DNA of 64,000 nt from Mycobacterium colombiense. Its GTDB lineage: Bacteria > Actinomycetota > Actinomycetes > Mycobacteriales > Mycobacteriaceae. Position numbers and translations under genes: made by a program. Below are positions 1 through 8,741 of the stretch, in pieces. How positions within the stretch are numbered: position 1 is the stretch's first letter; each line of letters opens with the position of its first letter. The notes beneath the pieces are model-generated. The model was not told where the DNA came from. It did no database searches and saw nothing but the letters and a program-made list of their open reading frames with translations. The stretch is from positions 1 through 64,000 of the forward strand of contig NZ_QMEU01000015.1 of assembly GCF_003284975.1 (NCBI RefSeq). The letters run 5' to 3'.

Positions 1-2
1 GG

Positions 3-620
3 CCGCATGGGCGCGAGCTGACCGTCGTCCCCCAGGGCGGCTCGACCGCCCACAGCATCGTGCTGATCCCGGGCGACGATCAAACGGTGGACGGCTTGCC
101 CGTGCAGGTGTGGCAGGCTTCCGAGGCGGCCGGGGCCGACGGTGCGCCGGAGGTCTCGCTGAATCAGTTGCTGAGCATGACGGGAGGCCGGCTGCCGGTC
201 GGCCTCGCGGCCGGCCGCACTCCGGGGCCGTTTCAGGGTCAATGGTCGACGATCACCGAGTACACCGTGCTCGCGCGAGGTGATTGCGTGGTGAGCGCGC
301 ACGCGACGAGCAACCGCACCGCGATCTTGACCGGCGGTGGGCTGACGGGGGCTAAGACCGTCAGCCTCGGCGGGCTGACGACGGACTGGTCCACCTCCGC
401 TGCCGATGACCACTCGACGGCGGCCGAGATCGTCGCGAGCGACCGCAATCGCGGGGAGCGGCAGCTGTGGAATGTCTGGTTGCCGTTGGTAATAGCGGGT
501 TTTGCGTTAGCTTGCGCGCTGTCAGCGATAGCCTCGGTGCGCGTGGACCGCAGGCAGACCGATGAGAGGAAATCCATTGAAGGTGAGTCGCATCGCCCTG
601 GCAGCGTGCCGGTCTCGTGA
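3..620 (+). CDS. C-terminal part of an EfeU-like membrane protein (5' end outside window)
   Basis: The frame is open from the window edge to the TGA at 618-620. About 150 residues of probably extracytoplasmic sequence are followed by one hydrophobic segment (around WLPLVIAGFALACALSAIAS) and a basic tail, so this is the end of a membrane protein. It overlaps the start of efeO and lies in the order expected for an efeU-efeO-efeB ferrous iron uptake operon, which is why I propose the C-terminal extension of an FTR1/EfeU permease. None of the permease helices or the REGLE motif are visible, so the name is inference from context; any membrane-anchored exported protein would fit the visible part. 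Confidence 0.5.
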   Translation, partial: PHGRELTVVPQGGSTAHSIVLIPGDDQTVDGLPVQVWQASEAAGADGAPEVSLNQLLSMTGGRLPVGLAAGRTPGPFQGQWSTITEYTVLARGDCVVSAHATSNRTAILTGGGLTGAKTVSLGGLTTDWSTSAADDHSTAAEIVASDRNRGERQLWNVWLPLVIAGFALACALSAIASVRVDRRQTDERKSIEGESHRPGSVPVS

Positions 621-1833
621 ATTCTTGTTGGCTGCAACGGTTCTCGTCACGACGACGGCGTTGTCCGCGACCGCATGCAGCCACTCCGGTGACACCGCGA
701 CTCACGCCCAGTCGACGAAACCGGGCGGTACCAACGCGGTGAAGGTCACCATGGCCAACGACGGCGGCAAGGACGGCTGCGCCCTGGACACCACCAACGT
801 ACCCGCCGGGCCGGTGACCTTCACGGTCGCCAACACCAATGCGCCCGGCATCAACGAGGTCGAATTGCTCAGAGACCAGCGGATTGTCGGCGAGAAGGAG
901 AACCTTGCGCCGGGCCTGGACCCGGTGTCGTTCACGGTTTCGCTGGACGGGGGCGCCTACCAGCTCTACTGTCCGGGCGCCAGCACCGAATACCAGACCC
1001 TGACGGTGACCGGCAATGCGCCCGCGACACCTACGGGCACCGTGGCGAGCATCCTCGGCCAGGGCACCAAGGACTACGCCACCTACATCGTCAACCAGAT
1101 CGGACAGCTCAACGACGGCGTGAAGGCACTCGATGTCGCCGTGCAGTCGGGCAACGTCGAGGCCGCGAAGGCGGCCTACGCCAAAGCCCGCTTGTTCTGG
1201 GAGCGTTCGGAGTCCACCGTGGAGGGCTTCGTCCTGCCGGGGTTCGCCGTCGGCGACAATGCCGGCAACCTGGACTACCTGATCGACATGCGTGAGTCGA
1301 CACCGGTCGATGCCAAGGTCGGCTGGAAGGGCTTCCACGCCATCGAGCGCGATCTGTGGCAGGGCGGCGCGATCACCCCCGGGACCAAGGCGCTCAGCAC
1401 CGAACTGGTAGGCAATGTCGGCAAATTGAACGGCATCGTCGCGACCCTGCAGTACAAGCCCGAGGACCTGGCCAACGGCGCCAGCGACCTGATCGAAGAG
1501 ATCCAAAACACCAAGATCACCGGCGAGGAAGAGGCTTTCAGTCACATTGACCTGGTGGACTTTTCGGGCAACGTCGAAGGTGCCCAGCAGGCCTACGCCT
1601 CACTACGGCCGGGCCTGGAAAAGATCGATGCCAACCTGGTCCGCCAGATCGATGAGCAGTTCCACAGCGTGCTGACCACCCTGGACGGGTATCGCGACCC
1701 GGCCGCGCTCGGCGGCTACAAGACCTACACGGCGGCGCTGAAGGCCAGCGACGCGCCGAAGCTGACCGCGGTGATCCAGCCGCTGCACCAGAGCCTGTCC
1801 ACCGTCGCCCAAAAAGTCGTTACGGCAGGTTGA
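577..1833 (+). CDS. efeO: EfeO, periplasmic iron-binding component (cupredoxin + imelysin)
   Basis: Extracytoplasmic protein of the EfeUOB iron uptake system that hands iron to the EfeU permease. A signal sequence ends at ATAC-S, a weak lipobox, so it may be a lipoprotein. Residues ~45-155 form the cupredoxin-like EfeO domain, and the rest is the imelysin/peptidase M75 domain with an HxxE motif (H254-A-I-E257) inside GWKGFHAIERDLW. The length of ~418 aa fits the family. I chose TTG 577 because AGAGGAAA lies six bases upstream; an ATG at 562 is in frame but overlaps that ribosome site. It overlaps the upstream gene, and its stop is 2 bases from the efeB start. Confidence 0.9.
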   Translation: MKVSRIALAACRSREFLLAATVLVTTTALSATACSHSGDTATHAQSTKPGGTNAVKVTMANDGGKDGCALDTTNVPAGPVTFTVANTNAPGINEVELLRDQRIVGEKENLAPGLDPVSFTVSLDGGAYQLYCPGASTEYQTLTVTGNAPATPTGTVASILGQGTKDYATYIVNQIGQLNDGVKALDVAVQSGNVEAAKAAYAKARLFWERSESTVEGFVLPGFAVGDNAGNLDYLIDMRESTPVDAKVGWKGFHAIERDLWQGGAITPGTKALSTELVGNVGKLNGIVATLQYKPEDLANGASDLIEEIQNTKITGEEEAFSHIDLVDFSGNVEGAQQAYASLRPGLEKIDANLVRQIDEQFHSVLTTLDGYRDPAALGGYKTYTAALKASDAPKLTAVIQPLHQSLSTVAQKVVTAG

Positions 1834-1835
1834 TC

Positions 1836-3152
1836 GTGACCGACGACATCACCCCACGCTCCGACGGCGCCACGAACGACGCTGGGGCACCGGCGGACTC
1901 CGCCACGGTGTCGCGCCGGCGCGCGCTCGGCGGCGCCATGCTGGCCGGGCTCGGCGGTGCCGCCATCGGTGCCATGGGTGGCGGCTTCGCCGGTCACGCC
2001 ATGGCGGCGGGACAGCGTGGTGACGACGATGACACCGTCGATCTGCGCCGCAGCTACCCTTACTACGGCCAGCCGCACCAGGGTGGAATCGATACGCCCC
2101 CACAGCGTTACGCCATGTTCATGTCGTTCTCGCTGGCCGACGGCGCGGGCCGGACCGACCTGCAGACCCTTCTGGCGCGCTGGTCGGCCGCCGCCGCGAT
2201 CCTGCAGCAGGGCAAGCCGGTCGGGACGGTGCAGCCCCAGGTCGACGTGCAGCCTCCCGTGGACACCGGGGAGGCCTACGGGCTGAGCCCGGCCAGCCTC
2301 ACCGTCACGATCGGGCTGGGCCCGTCGCTGTTCGGCGATCGATTCGGACTGGCCGCCCGGCGACCTGCCGTGTTCACCGACCTGCCGCCGCTGAACGGCG
2401 ACAACCTGGATCCGCGTCTGCACGGCGGCGACCTGTCCGTGCAGGCGTGCGCCGACGATCCTCAGGTCTGCTACCACGCGGTGCGCAACCTGGCCCGCCT
2501 CGGCCGCAACATCGTCTCTCCGTTCTGGGCGGTGCTCGGGTTCGGTCGGGCCTCCGCCGGACCCGGCCAGCACACGCCACGAAACCTGTTGGGATTCAAG
2601 GACGGAACCCGCAACATCGCCACCGACGCCGAATACGCCAAGTTTGTCTGGGTCAACAACAGTGACCAGCCCTGGATGAACGGGGGGACCTACCAAGTCG
2701 TCCGCAAGATCCGGATGTTGATGGAGACGTGGGATGTTGACCGAATCGGCAATCAGCAGAGGATCTTCGGGCGCACGAAAGAAGAAGGAGCGCCGCTGAG
2801 CGGCAAGCACGAGTTCGATACACCGGACTTCGCCGCCAAGGGCGCCGACGGCAACCCGCTCATCGATCCGATGTCTCACGTCGGCCTTGCCGCCCGGGAA
2901 AACAACGATGGCATCATGATCCGCCGGCGGTCGTACAACTACACCGACGGCCTGGACGCCAACGGCCAACTCAACGCCGGTCTGCTGTTCGTCTCGTATC
3001 AAAAAGATCCCCGAGATTTTATTCGTCTGCAGAACCGCCTGGGTGCCCACGACCTGCTCAACGAATACATCCGCCACATCGGATCAGCAATTTTCGCGGT
3101 GCCGCCAGCGCCCGCTGAAGGCCACTACATCGGGCAAAACCTGTTCAGCTGA
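1836..3152 (+). CDS. efeB: EfeB, Tat-exported DyP-type haem peroxidase
   Basis: Third gene of the efe operon. DyP peroxidases of the EfeB group use haem and are exported folded by the Tat pathway. The protein begins with a polar stretch, then a twin-arginine region (SRRRALGG) and a small-residue hydrophobic core ending near GHAMAAG. The DyP signature GFKDGTRN is present (residues 253-260, catalytic Asp about 256). The ~438 aa length is normal. GTG 1836 is preferred; an in-frame TTG at 1830 would overlap the efeO stop. Either start implies translational coupling. Confidence 0.93.
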   Translation: MTDDITPRSDGATNDAGAPADSATVSRRRALGGAMLAGLGGAAIGAMGGGFAGHAMAAGQRGDDDDTVDLRRSYPYYGQPHQGGIDTPPQRYAMFMSFSLADGAGRTDLQTLLARWSAAAAILQQGKPVGTVQPQVDVQPPVDTGEAYGLSPASLTVTIGLGPSLFGDRFGLAARRPAVFTDLPPLNGDNLDPRLHGGDLSVQACADDPQVCYHAVRNLARLGRNIVSPFWAVLGFGRASAGPGQHTPRNLLGFKDGTRNIATDAEYAKFVWVNNSDQPWMNGGTYQVVRKIRMLMETWDVDRIGNQQRIFGRTKEEGAPLSGKHEFDTPDFAAKGADGNPLIDPMSHVGLAARENNDGIMIRRRSYNYTDGLDANGQLNAGLLFVSYQKDPRDFIRLQNRLGAHDLLNEYIRHIGSAIFAVPPAPAEGHYIGQNLFS

Positions 3153-3315
3153 GCAAATCTTGTCGGCGGTCGACGGCCCGGCCCGGTCGTCACGTTTCAC
3201 CCCCGTGACGTTTCGTGTCGGACCGGTAAATCAATCGCACCCGCCGTCACGCATCGGGGCTCGGCGCGCACTAACTCCGTGAACCCGCACAATCAGCGAG
3301 AAACGGAGAAGTCAC

Positions 3316-3840
3316 ATGACCGACGCGCTCGTGATCGACGCCGAAGGCCTGGACCGGCTGTCGTGTAACGCCAAAAGCAATCCCGAGACAGGCAGGAAGA
3401 CGCTCAAAGCCAAGACCGTGTGCGAAGCGGGCTTCCGCAACATGACCTACGTCCGGGACCTGGCGCCGATGCTGGTGGGCGAGCCGCCCGCGCTGCTCGG
3501 CGACGACTCGGCGCCCAATCCCTCGGAGACCGCGTTGGCCGCGCTGGGTTCGTGCGTCTCGGTGGGCCTGTTGGCCAACGCGACGCATCGCGGGGTGACG
3601 CTGACCAAGATCGAGGTCGAGATGCAAGGCGACATCGACATTTCCGCGGTGTGGGGCGTAGGGGACACCCCGGAGGGGAAGTATTTGGGGTTCAGCGCCG
3701 TCCGCTGCACGGTGAGCCTGGCCGGTGACGCCGACGAAGCCACGCTGAAGGAGATCCACGACAACGCCATCGCCTGGTCACCGGTGGTGAATACGTTTCG
3801 CAACCCGGTGACCGTCGACTCGACCCTGATCACCGGATAA
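3316..3840 (+). CDS. OsmC family protein
   Basis: Small (174 aa) cytoplasmic protein of the OsmC/Ohr fold, whose members reduce organic hydroperoxides through two cysteines. The sequence has the typical NPSETALAALGSCVSVGLL helix with the family cysteine, and an earlier cysteine in the VCEAGFRN segment. The start is an ATG with GGAGAAG upstream. It lies only 9 bases before the acyl-CoA dehydrogenase-like gene, so the two are probably co-transcribed. The exact peroxidase substrate is unknown. Confidence 0.85.
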   Translation: MTDALVIDAEGLDRLSCNAKSNPETGRKTLKAKTVCEAGFRNMTYVRDLAPMLVGEPPALLGDDSAPNPSETALAALGSCVSVGLLANATHRGVTLTKIEVEMQGDIDISAVWGVGDTPEGKYLGFSAVRCTVSLAGDADEATLKEIHDNAIAWSPVVNTFRNPVTVDSTLITG

Positions 3841-3849
3841 GCACGCGAA

Positions 3850-4917
3850 ATGACAACGACCACGGACACAGCGGCCGGCCAGGTGGATGTCGCTCTGCTG
3901 GAAGACATTCGGGGGCACGCCGCGGCGTTGGACCGCGGCGAGGGCCACTCCCGTCGCAGCTTCGCCGCGCTGGGAGAGGCGGGCCTGCTGGGCGTTGGCG
4001 CCCCGGGCAACGTCGACGGCCGGCTTCCGGTGATGGCCGAGGTGATCAGATCGGTTTCCGGGACCTGCATGAGCACGGGGTTCTCGTTGTGGGCGCATCG
4101 CATGACGATCGAGTATCTGCTCACCGCCGCAACCGAATTCAGCAGCGCGGCGGTTGAGCCGCTCCTAGCGGGAGCGGTGCCGGGTGTCACCGGCATGGCC
4201 GCGGCGTTCAAGGAGGCGGCGGGCTGCGGCAGCGTGGAGTTGACGGCCACATCCGTGGCCGGCGGTTACCGGGTATCCGGTCCGATCAGGTGGGCCAGCA
4301 ATCTGTACCCCGACTCCACGATGGTGACCGCGGTGCGCACCGATGCCGGAGAGAAGCTCATCGTTGCGCTGCCGCTGAGCACACCCGGGGTGAACGTGGG
4401 TGAGCATTTCGATCTGCTGGCCATGGGCAGCACCGCCTCGTCGTACCTGAACCTGGACGGCGCGCAAGTTCCTGCCGGGCAGGTGCTGTCGCGCGACTTC
4501 GAGGGCTTCCTGCAGTCGGTGCGCCCGACATTCCTTGTCCTGCAGTCGGCGATGTGCCTGGGGCTGACCCGGACCGCCCTGGACCAGGCTCGCCTGGGAC
4601 TCGGCGGTGTCAACGCCGTGTTCAGCGACGACGTCGACCGCGTCGATGACCGGCTGGTGGCCGCCGAGGCCACCCTGGCGAAGCTGGCCGCGGCCGTCGG
4701 GGGGGCCGAGCCGCCCACCAAGAAGGAGTTGCTGTCGCTGCGCCTCGCCGCCGCCGAATTGTCCAGCGCCAGCGCCGACTTGGAGGTGCGGACCGCCGGC
4801 GGCAAAGGCTACGCGAGCCGAACACCGGCAAGCCGGCGCTATCGCGAGGCGGCGTTCATCCCCGTCCAGTCACCGTCCGAAGGGCAGCTGCGCTGGGAAC
4901 TGGCCAGATGCGTCTGA
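3850..4917 (+). CDS. acyl-CoA dehydrogenase family protein
   Basis: 355-aa flavoprotein of the acyl-CoA dehydrogenase fold, slightly short for the family. The N-terminal helical domain is followed by a middle beta domain (GVTGMAAAFKEAAGCG, then SGPIRWASNLYPDS) and a C-terminal helical bundle ending in the usual ASRTPASRRYREAAFIP segment. No clear catalytic glutamate is obvious, so it may belong to the DszC/HpaB-like hydroxylase or desulfurisation branch rather than beta-oxidation. It sits directly behind osmC and ends 10 bases before the sigma factor gene, suggesting one transcription unit. Confidence 0.75.
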   Translation: MTTTTDTAAGQVDVALLEDIRGHAAALDRGEGHSRRSFAALGEAGLLGVGAPGNVDGRLPVMAEVIRSVSGTCMSTGFSLWAHRMTIEYLLTAATEFSSAAVEPLLAGAVPGVTGMAAAFKEAAGCGSVELTATSVAGGYRVSGPIRWASNLYPDSTMVTAVRTDAGEKLIVALPLSTPGVNVGEHFDLLAMGSTASSYLNLDGAQVPAGQVLSRDFEGFLQSVRPTFLVLQSAMCLGLTRTALDQARLGLGGVNAVFSDDVDRVDDRLVAAEATLAKLAAAVGGAEPPTKKELLSLRLAAAELSSASADLEVRTAGGKGYASRTPASRRYREAAFIPVQSPSEGQLRWELARCV

Positions 4918-4927
4918 GCGTGGGTCG

Positions 4928-5554
4928 ATGGTGACTCCGGTGGCGGTGCCGCCGGAGGGCACCGAGTCCGAATACCTGGTCGGCGGGGTTCCGCTGGCCA
5001 GCTTGGTGCGCGACTTTCACCGGCCGATGGTGAATTTCGCCCGCACCATGGTGGATTCGGCAACGGTCGCCGAAGAAGCCGTGCAGGAGGCGTGGGTGCA
5101 GGTGCTGCAGTCCTCGGACTCGTTTCAGGGGCGTTCGTCGGTGAGCACCTGGTTGTTCGGGATCGTCAAACACACCGCTTCCCGGCACCGGCGCCGGGAA
5201 TCGCGGATCCGCCACCACGAGGTGCTGGCCGCCGACGGCGAATTCGACGACCCGTTGTCGGGTCGCATGCACCCCGCCGGTCACCCCGACGCCGGCCACT
5301 GGAGTGTCCCGCCGTCGCGTCGCTTTCTCCCCGAAGACCGAACCGTCGAAAGCGAACTGCTCGGCTACGTGCGGTCGGCACTGGATGCGTTGCCCGAACG
5401 CCAACGGCAGCTGGTCATCCTGCGCGACATCGTCGGGACGTCGGCCGACGAGGCGGCCGCGCTTCTCGAACTGTCCGCCGAGGCGCAGCGGGCACTGCTC
5501 TACCGCGCCCGGGGAAATCTCAGAGCCGAATTGGAAAAGCGGTATCACCGATGA
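4928..5554 (+). CDS. ECF-type RNA polymerase sigma factor
   Basis: 208-aa sigma-70 family protein with only regions 2 and 4. Region 2 spans ~30-95 (AEEAVQEAWVQVLQSSDSF then GRSSVSTWLFGIVKHTA). Region 4 covers ~145-205 (LDALPERQRQLVILRDIVG and the helix-turn-helix around SADEAAALLELSAEAQRALL). The linker between them is long and rich in Pro and His. The next gene starts inside its stop (ATGA) and encodes a zinc-finger anti-sigma factor, so this is a sigma/anti-sigma pair. ATG 4928 is the first start after the preceding stop. Confidence 0.9.
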   Translation: MVTPVAVPPEGTESEYLVGGVPLASLVRDFHRPMVNFARTMVDSATVAEEAVQEAWVQVLQSSDSFQGRSSVSTWLFGIVKHTASRHRRRESRIRHHEVLAADGEFDDPLSGRMHPAGHPDAGHWSVPPSRRFLPEDRTVESELLGYVRSALDALPERQRQLVILRDIVGTSADEAAALLELSAEAQRALLYRARGNLRAELEKRYHR

Positions 5555-5817
5555 CCGTTCATGACAACGCAGTCCCCGCCATCGATTGCGTGGACTTCGT
5601 CCGTCTCGTCGACGATCTCGTCGACTCCGACCCGCAGCAGTGGGGACCGATCGTGGCCAAGCACCTCGACGAATGCCCGCCGTGTCTGGTCTATCTGCAA
5701 CAGATGCTCGACCTCAAGATCCTGCTCAGCCACGTCTTCGACGGCGAGCAGCTGAGCGAGGACCACATTGCCGGTGTCATCAACGCGATCAACACCTTCA
5801 GGAAAGGCGAACCCTGA
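5551..5817 (+). CDS. zinc-binding anti-sigma factor (ZAS type), short soluble form
   Basis: 88-aa protein with the anti-sigma zinc motif H38-x3-C42-x2-C45 (KHLDECPPC). There is no membrane segment, so it should act in the cytoplasm, as RsrA- or ChrR-like anti-sigma factors do, possibly sensing redox state or a metal. Its ATG overlaps the sigma factor stop (ATGA), and its own TGA overlaps the ATG of the FNT channel gene. The coordinates come from a longer open frame; the upstream part is only a shadow of the sigma gene. Confidence 0.87.
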   Translation: MTVHDNAVPAIDCVDFVRLVDDLVDSDPQQWGPIVAKHLDECPPCLVYLQQMLDLKILLSHVFDGEQLSEDHIAGVINAINTFRKGEP

Positions 5818-6731
5818 TGACGATCAACGCTGAAGCGCCGCAGCTTCGAGGCGATGCTGTGGTTGCGGACAACGTGACCGTGTTGCCCTCTGGCGTCAGG
5901 GCCGACGCCGTGCCCGAGGATCCGTTCGAGCCACTGTCGGTGGGCGCCATGGTGGATCGGGTGGCGGCCATGGCAGTGGAAAAAGCCGCGCATCCCTGGG
6001 CATTCCTGATGCGCTCTCTGGTGGGCGGCGTGATGGTGGCCTTCGGGGCGTTGCTAGCCCTGGTGGTGAGCACCGGCGTCAAAACACCCGGTGTGGCAAG
6101 CCTTTTGATGGGCCTGGCCTTCGGCATGTCCTTCGTCTTGATCCTGGTGTCGGGCATGTCGCTGATCACCGCCGACATGGCCGCGGGCTTTCTCGCCGTG
6201 CTCAAGCGCACGCTGAGCCTGCGCGGCTATGTCGCGTTGGTGACCGTCGGGCTCATCGGCAACATCGTCGGCGCGCTGGTGTTCGTCACGGTGTGCGCCG
6301 CGGCGGGCGGGCCTTACCTCGGCGCGTTCGCCGAGCGAGCGGCCACCGTCGGCACGCTGAAGGCGGGCCAGCCCTTCTGGACGGCCCTGTTGCTCGCCGT
6401 GGTGTGCACGTGGTTCCTGCAAACCTCGATGTGCATGTTCTTCAAAGCCCGCAGCGACGTAGCACGAATGGCTTTCGCGTTTTACGGCCCGTTCGCGTTC
6501 GTCATCGGCGGCACCCAGCACGTGATCGCCAATGTCGGATTCCTGGGTCTTCCCTTGCTGCTCAACCTCTTTCACCCGGTCGCGCCGCGCGGCGCGATCA
6601 GCTGGGGCTTCGGCCCGCACGGGCTGCTCACCAACATCGGGATCACCACCGTGGGTAATCTCATCGGCGGCACGGTATTCGTGGCGTTGCCGTTCTGGAT
6701 CATCGCGCAGCTGCAGCGGCGCAAGGTCTAG
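5817..6731 (+). CDS. formate/nitrite transporter (FNT) family channel
   Basis: 304-aa integral membrane protein of the FocA/NirC family, which forms pentameric channels for small monovalent anions (formate, nitrite, acetate, hydrosulfide). About six hydrophobic segments follow a ~65-residue cytoplasmic N-terminus. The GGTQHVIANVGF segment carries the His and Asn that match the central pore residues of FocA. The start ATG overlaps the anti-sigma stop, so all three genes form one translationally coupled operon; that makes the channel the likely target or partner of the sigma system. The transported anion cannot be read from sequence. Confidence 0.88.
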   Translation: MTINAEAPQLRGDAVVADNVTVLPSGVRADAVPEDPFEPLSVGAMVDRVAAMAVEKAAHPWAFLMRSLVGGVMVAFGALLALVVSTGVKTPGVASLLMGLAFGMSFVLILVSGMSLITADMAAGFLAVLKRTLSLRGYVALVTVGLIGNIVGALVFVTVCAAAGGPYLGAFAERAATVGTLKAGQPFWTALLLAVVCTWFLQTSMCMFFKARSDVARMAFAFYGPFAFVIGGTQHVIANVGFLGLPLLLNLFHPVAPRGAISWGFGPHGLLTNIGITTVGNLIGGTVFVALPFWIIAQLQRRKV

Positions 6732-6760
6732 CCGGTGACGAGAGACCTCCGGCCCGACGG

Positions 6761-6780
6761 TTGAGGACTAAAGCCTCACG
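6761..6780 (+). promoter_or_regulatory. DosR-like binding box upstream of the universal stress protein gene
   Basis: The bases TTGAGGACTAAAGCCTCACG match the DosR (DevR) consensus TTSGGGACTWWAGTCCCSAA at 14 of 20 positions, with the GGACTWWAG core intact. It ends 51 bases before the universal stress protein ATG, a usual position for DosR activation. Universal stress proteins are classical members of the hypoxia/NO-induced DosR regulon in mycobacteria. Confidence 0.65.
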
Positions 6781-6831
6781 ATTATGACGCCCCTCCTCGG
6801 ATAGCGTTTGTGCAGATGGAGGGAGAACGTG

Positions 6832-7719
6832 ATGTCCGTACCCGTCAAAGAACTCGGTATCGTCGTCGCGGTCGACGGCTCGCCGGCCTCAACCGTCGCC
6901 GCGGGCTGGGCGGCCCGGGAGGCGGCGATGCATAGCATCCCGTTGACCGTCGTGCACGCCGTGTCGACTCCCGCCGCGACCTTCCCGCCGGTTCCGTACC
7001 CCGAGTCCCTCGTCACGAGCCTCGAAGACGAAGGCAAGAAGGCGATCATCCACGCGACAAAAGTCGCCGAAGACGCGATGCCGACCGACCGCGTGGTGCC
7101 CATCGGCAGGAAACTGGTCTACGCCGCCCCGGCGCCGGCCCTGCTGAAGATGTCCGATACGGCGGAGATGATCGTCATGGGCAGCTCGGGCCGAGGCTTA
7201 CTGACCCGTGGCCTGCTGGGGTCGGTGAGCTCGACCGTGGTGCGGCACGCGAACTGTCCAGTCGCGGTCGTGCGGGACGAAGAACTGCCTGGTCCGCGGA
7301 ATGCCCCCGTCCTGCTGGGCACCGACGGCTCACCGGCTTCCGAACTCGCGACGGAAATCGCGTTCGACGAGGCGTCTCGTCGCGGTGTGGATCTGGTGGC
7401 CATTCACGCATGGAGCGACGCCGCGGTGGTCGACGTCTTCGAAATCGATTGGCCGGCTGTCGAAGGCGAAGCGGGACGCACCCTTGCCGAGAGCCTGGCG
7501 GGCTGGCAAGAACGCTATCCCGATGTGACGGTTCACCGACTCATCGCTCAAGACCGGGCCGCGCGGCACCTCATTGACAAGTCTGAGACCGCACAGCTTG
7601 TGGTCGTCGGCAGCCACGGTCGGGGCAGCCTGAGCAGGATGCTGTTGGGTTCGGTCAGCAACGCCGTCCTGCACGCGGTCCGGGTGCCGATCATCGTTGC
7701 CCGACCGTCCGCCGCATAA
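6832..7719 (+). CDS. tandem universal stress protein (UspA family)
   Basis: 295-aa cytoplasmic protein with two Usp domains (about 8-150 and 158-292). Each carries the ATP-binding G-x2-G-x9-G-S/T signature: GSSGRGLLTRGLLGSVSS in the first and GSHGRGSLSRMLLGSVSN in the second. Two-domain ATP-binding Usp proteins in mycobacteria are mostly dormancy-related. ATG 6832 follows a good GGAGGGAGAA site; an in-frame GTG at 6808 would include that site and is rejected. The DosR-like box upstream suggests induction under hypoxia or nitric oxide. Confidence 0.92.
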   Translation: MSVPVKELGIVVAVDGSPASTVAAGWAAREAAMHSIPLTVVHAVSTPAATFPPVPYPESLVTSLEDEGKKAIIHATKVAEDAMPTDRVVPIGRKLVYAAPAPALLKMSDTAEMIVMGSSGRGLLTRGLLGSVSSTVVRHANCPVAVVRDEELPGPRNAPVLLGTDGSPASELATEIAFDEASRRGVDLVAIHAWSDAAVVDVFEIDWPAVEGEAGRTLAESLAGWQERYPDVTVHRLIAQDRAARHLIDKSETAQLVVVGSHGRGSLSRMLLGSVSNAVLHAVRVPIIVARPSAA

Positions 7720-7818
7720 ACCGTCGCCTCCGTCGCCCGACAGCGCATCTGGCGGTGCCTAAATGTTGCTATCCGACGACCGTTCAAGTTGTGGCTCAAA
7801 CCATGTCACGGGCGTCAT

Positions 7819-8685
7819 TCACTGATTCACCAGACCGGCCAGCGTTGTCACGGCGCCGACCGAGAAGGCAACATTGCGTCCCACGGCGCCGTCATCACCG
7901 GCGGCGCCGGGACTGGTCCACCGCACCCGTGCGGTACCGCTGACGTGCAGAGCTGCGCCGGTGTCGAAATCGAGGAACAGCAGGGCGGCTTCGTCGTCGA
8001 CGGCCAGATTGCCATAGCTGTTGAACATGTTGTTTCCCGGGAAATCCGGCCACCACAGCCGGTTCGGTGAGTCGACTCGGACGAATCCGGGTGGGCCGCC
8101 TCGGTGTGACGCATCGCTGCCGCGGGTGGGATGAGTCGTGCCCAGGAAGAACGTGTTGGACGCAGCAATCATTGCTTGATCGGCGGGGTCGAGAAGCGTT
8201 GCGCGACGAGGGTGTTTCGAAGGGGTAGCCAGACCGGCCACGTCGATCGTGCGGCGGTGAATGTACTTGGGGCAGTTGCCGTACGACTGGTCGACGCGGA
8301 TGGTCAAGCCCGCGTGGTCGGCACCGACCAGTTCGCCGTTGATCCGTAACCTGCGGCGGGTGGGGAAGTCGATGGCGATCAGGCCGACTTGCTGGCCGGC
8401 CCGGATCCCGTGCAAGGGATCGCCGTCCCGGGGAGCGGACGACACGTGCAAGACACCTGCAAGCCCGCGGAGAAAACCCTGCGGCGCGGCCAGCGGTGAG
8501 ACCCAGAGGACGCCGTCGTGGTCGCGTCCGGTCAGCGCGGCGAACCGCTGCGACGCCAGGAAGCGTGCGGCGCCGTCGGACAGATCCGACGAGTCAAGCA
8601 TGCCCTCGAGCCGCCCGGCCTCGGCTTCGACACCCGCTCGGCGCTGCGTCGCGAGTTCGCCCTCGTGGAATCCCGTCGCGGCCAT
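7819..8685 (-). CDS. pyridoxamine 5'-phosphate oxidase-fold (flavin split-barrel) protein
   Basis: About 288 aa with the split-barrel fold seen in flavin/F420-binding PNPOx-like proteins: LDSSDLSDGAARFLASQRFA, then GHD-type beta strands (HDGVLWVSPL, VGLIAIDFPTRRRLRINGEL) and a C-terminal GNLAVDDEAALLFLDFDTG stretch that matches the domain a second time. The frame is open further upstream, but ATG 8685 removes low-complexity Arg-rich sequence that overlaps the acyltransferase end. Its enzyme activity is unknown. It is convergent with the universal stress gene. Confidence 0.75.
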   Translation of the reverse strand: MAATGFHEGELATQRRAGVEAEAGRLEGMLDSSDLSDGAARFLASQRFAALTGRDHDGVLWVSPLAAPQGFLRGLAGVLHVSSAPRDGDPLHGIRAGQQVGLIAIDFPTRRRLRINGELVGADHAGLTIRVDQSYGNCPKYIHRRTIDVAGLATPSKHPRRATLLDPADQAMIAASNTFFLGTTHPTRGSDASHRGGPPGFVRVDSPNRLWWPDFPGNNMFNSYGNLAVDDEAALLFLDFDTGAALHVSGTARVRWTSPGAAGDDGAVGRNVAFSVGAVTTLAGLVNQ

Positions 8686-8741
8686 ATTCGTCGTAACAAC
8701 GTCACCGGCGCAAAGCTTCCTGGCGGTACGGGCGCCCTCGG

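Noticed and set aside
361..1545. Long reverse frame opposite efeO, and similar long frames opposite efeB and the acyl-CoA dehydrogenase
   Set aside because: Shadows of real genes; codon periodicity and domains belong to the forward strand.
3153..3315. GTCAC...GTGAC hairpin and repeated ACGTTTC between efeB and osmC
   Set aside because: Arms are only five bases with a long loop; neither a convincing terminator nor an operator.
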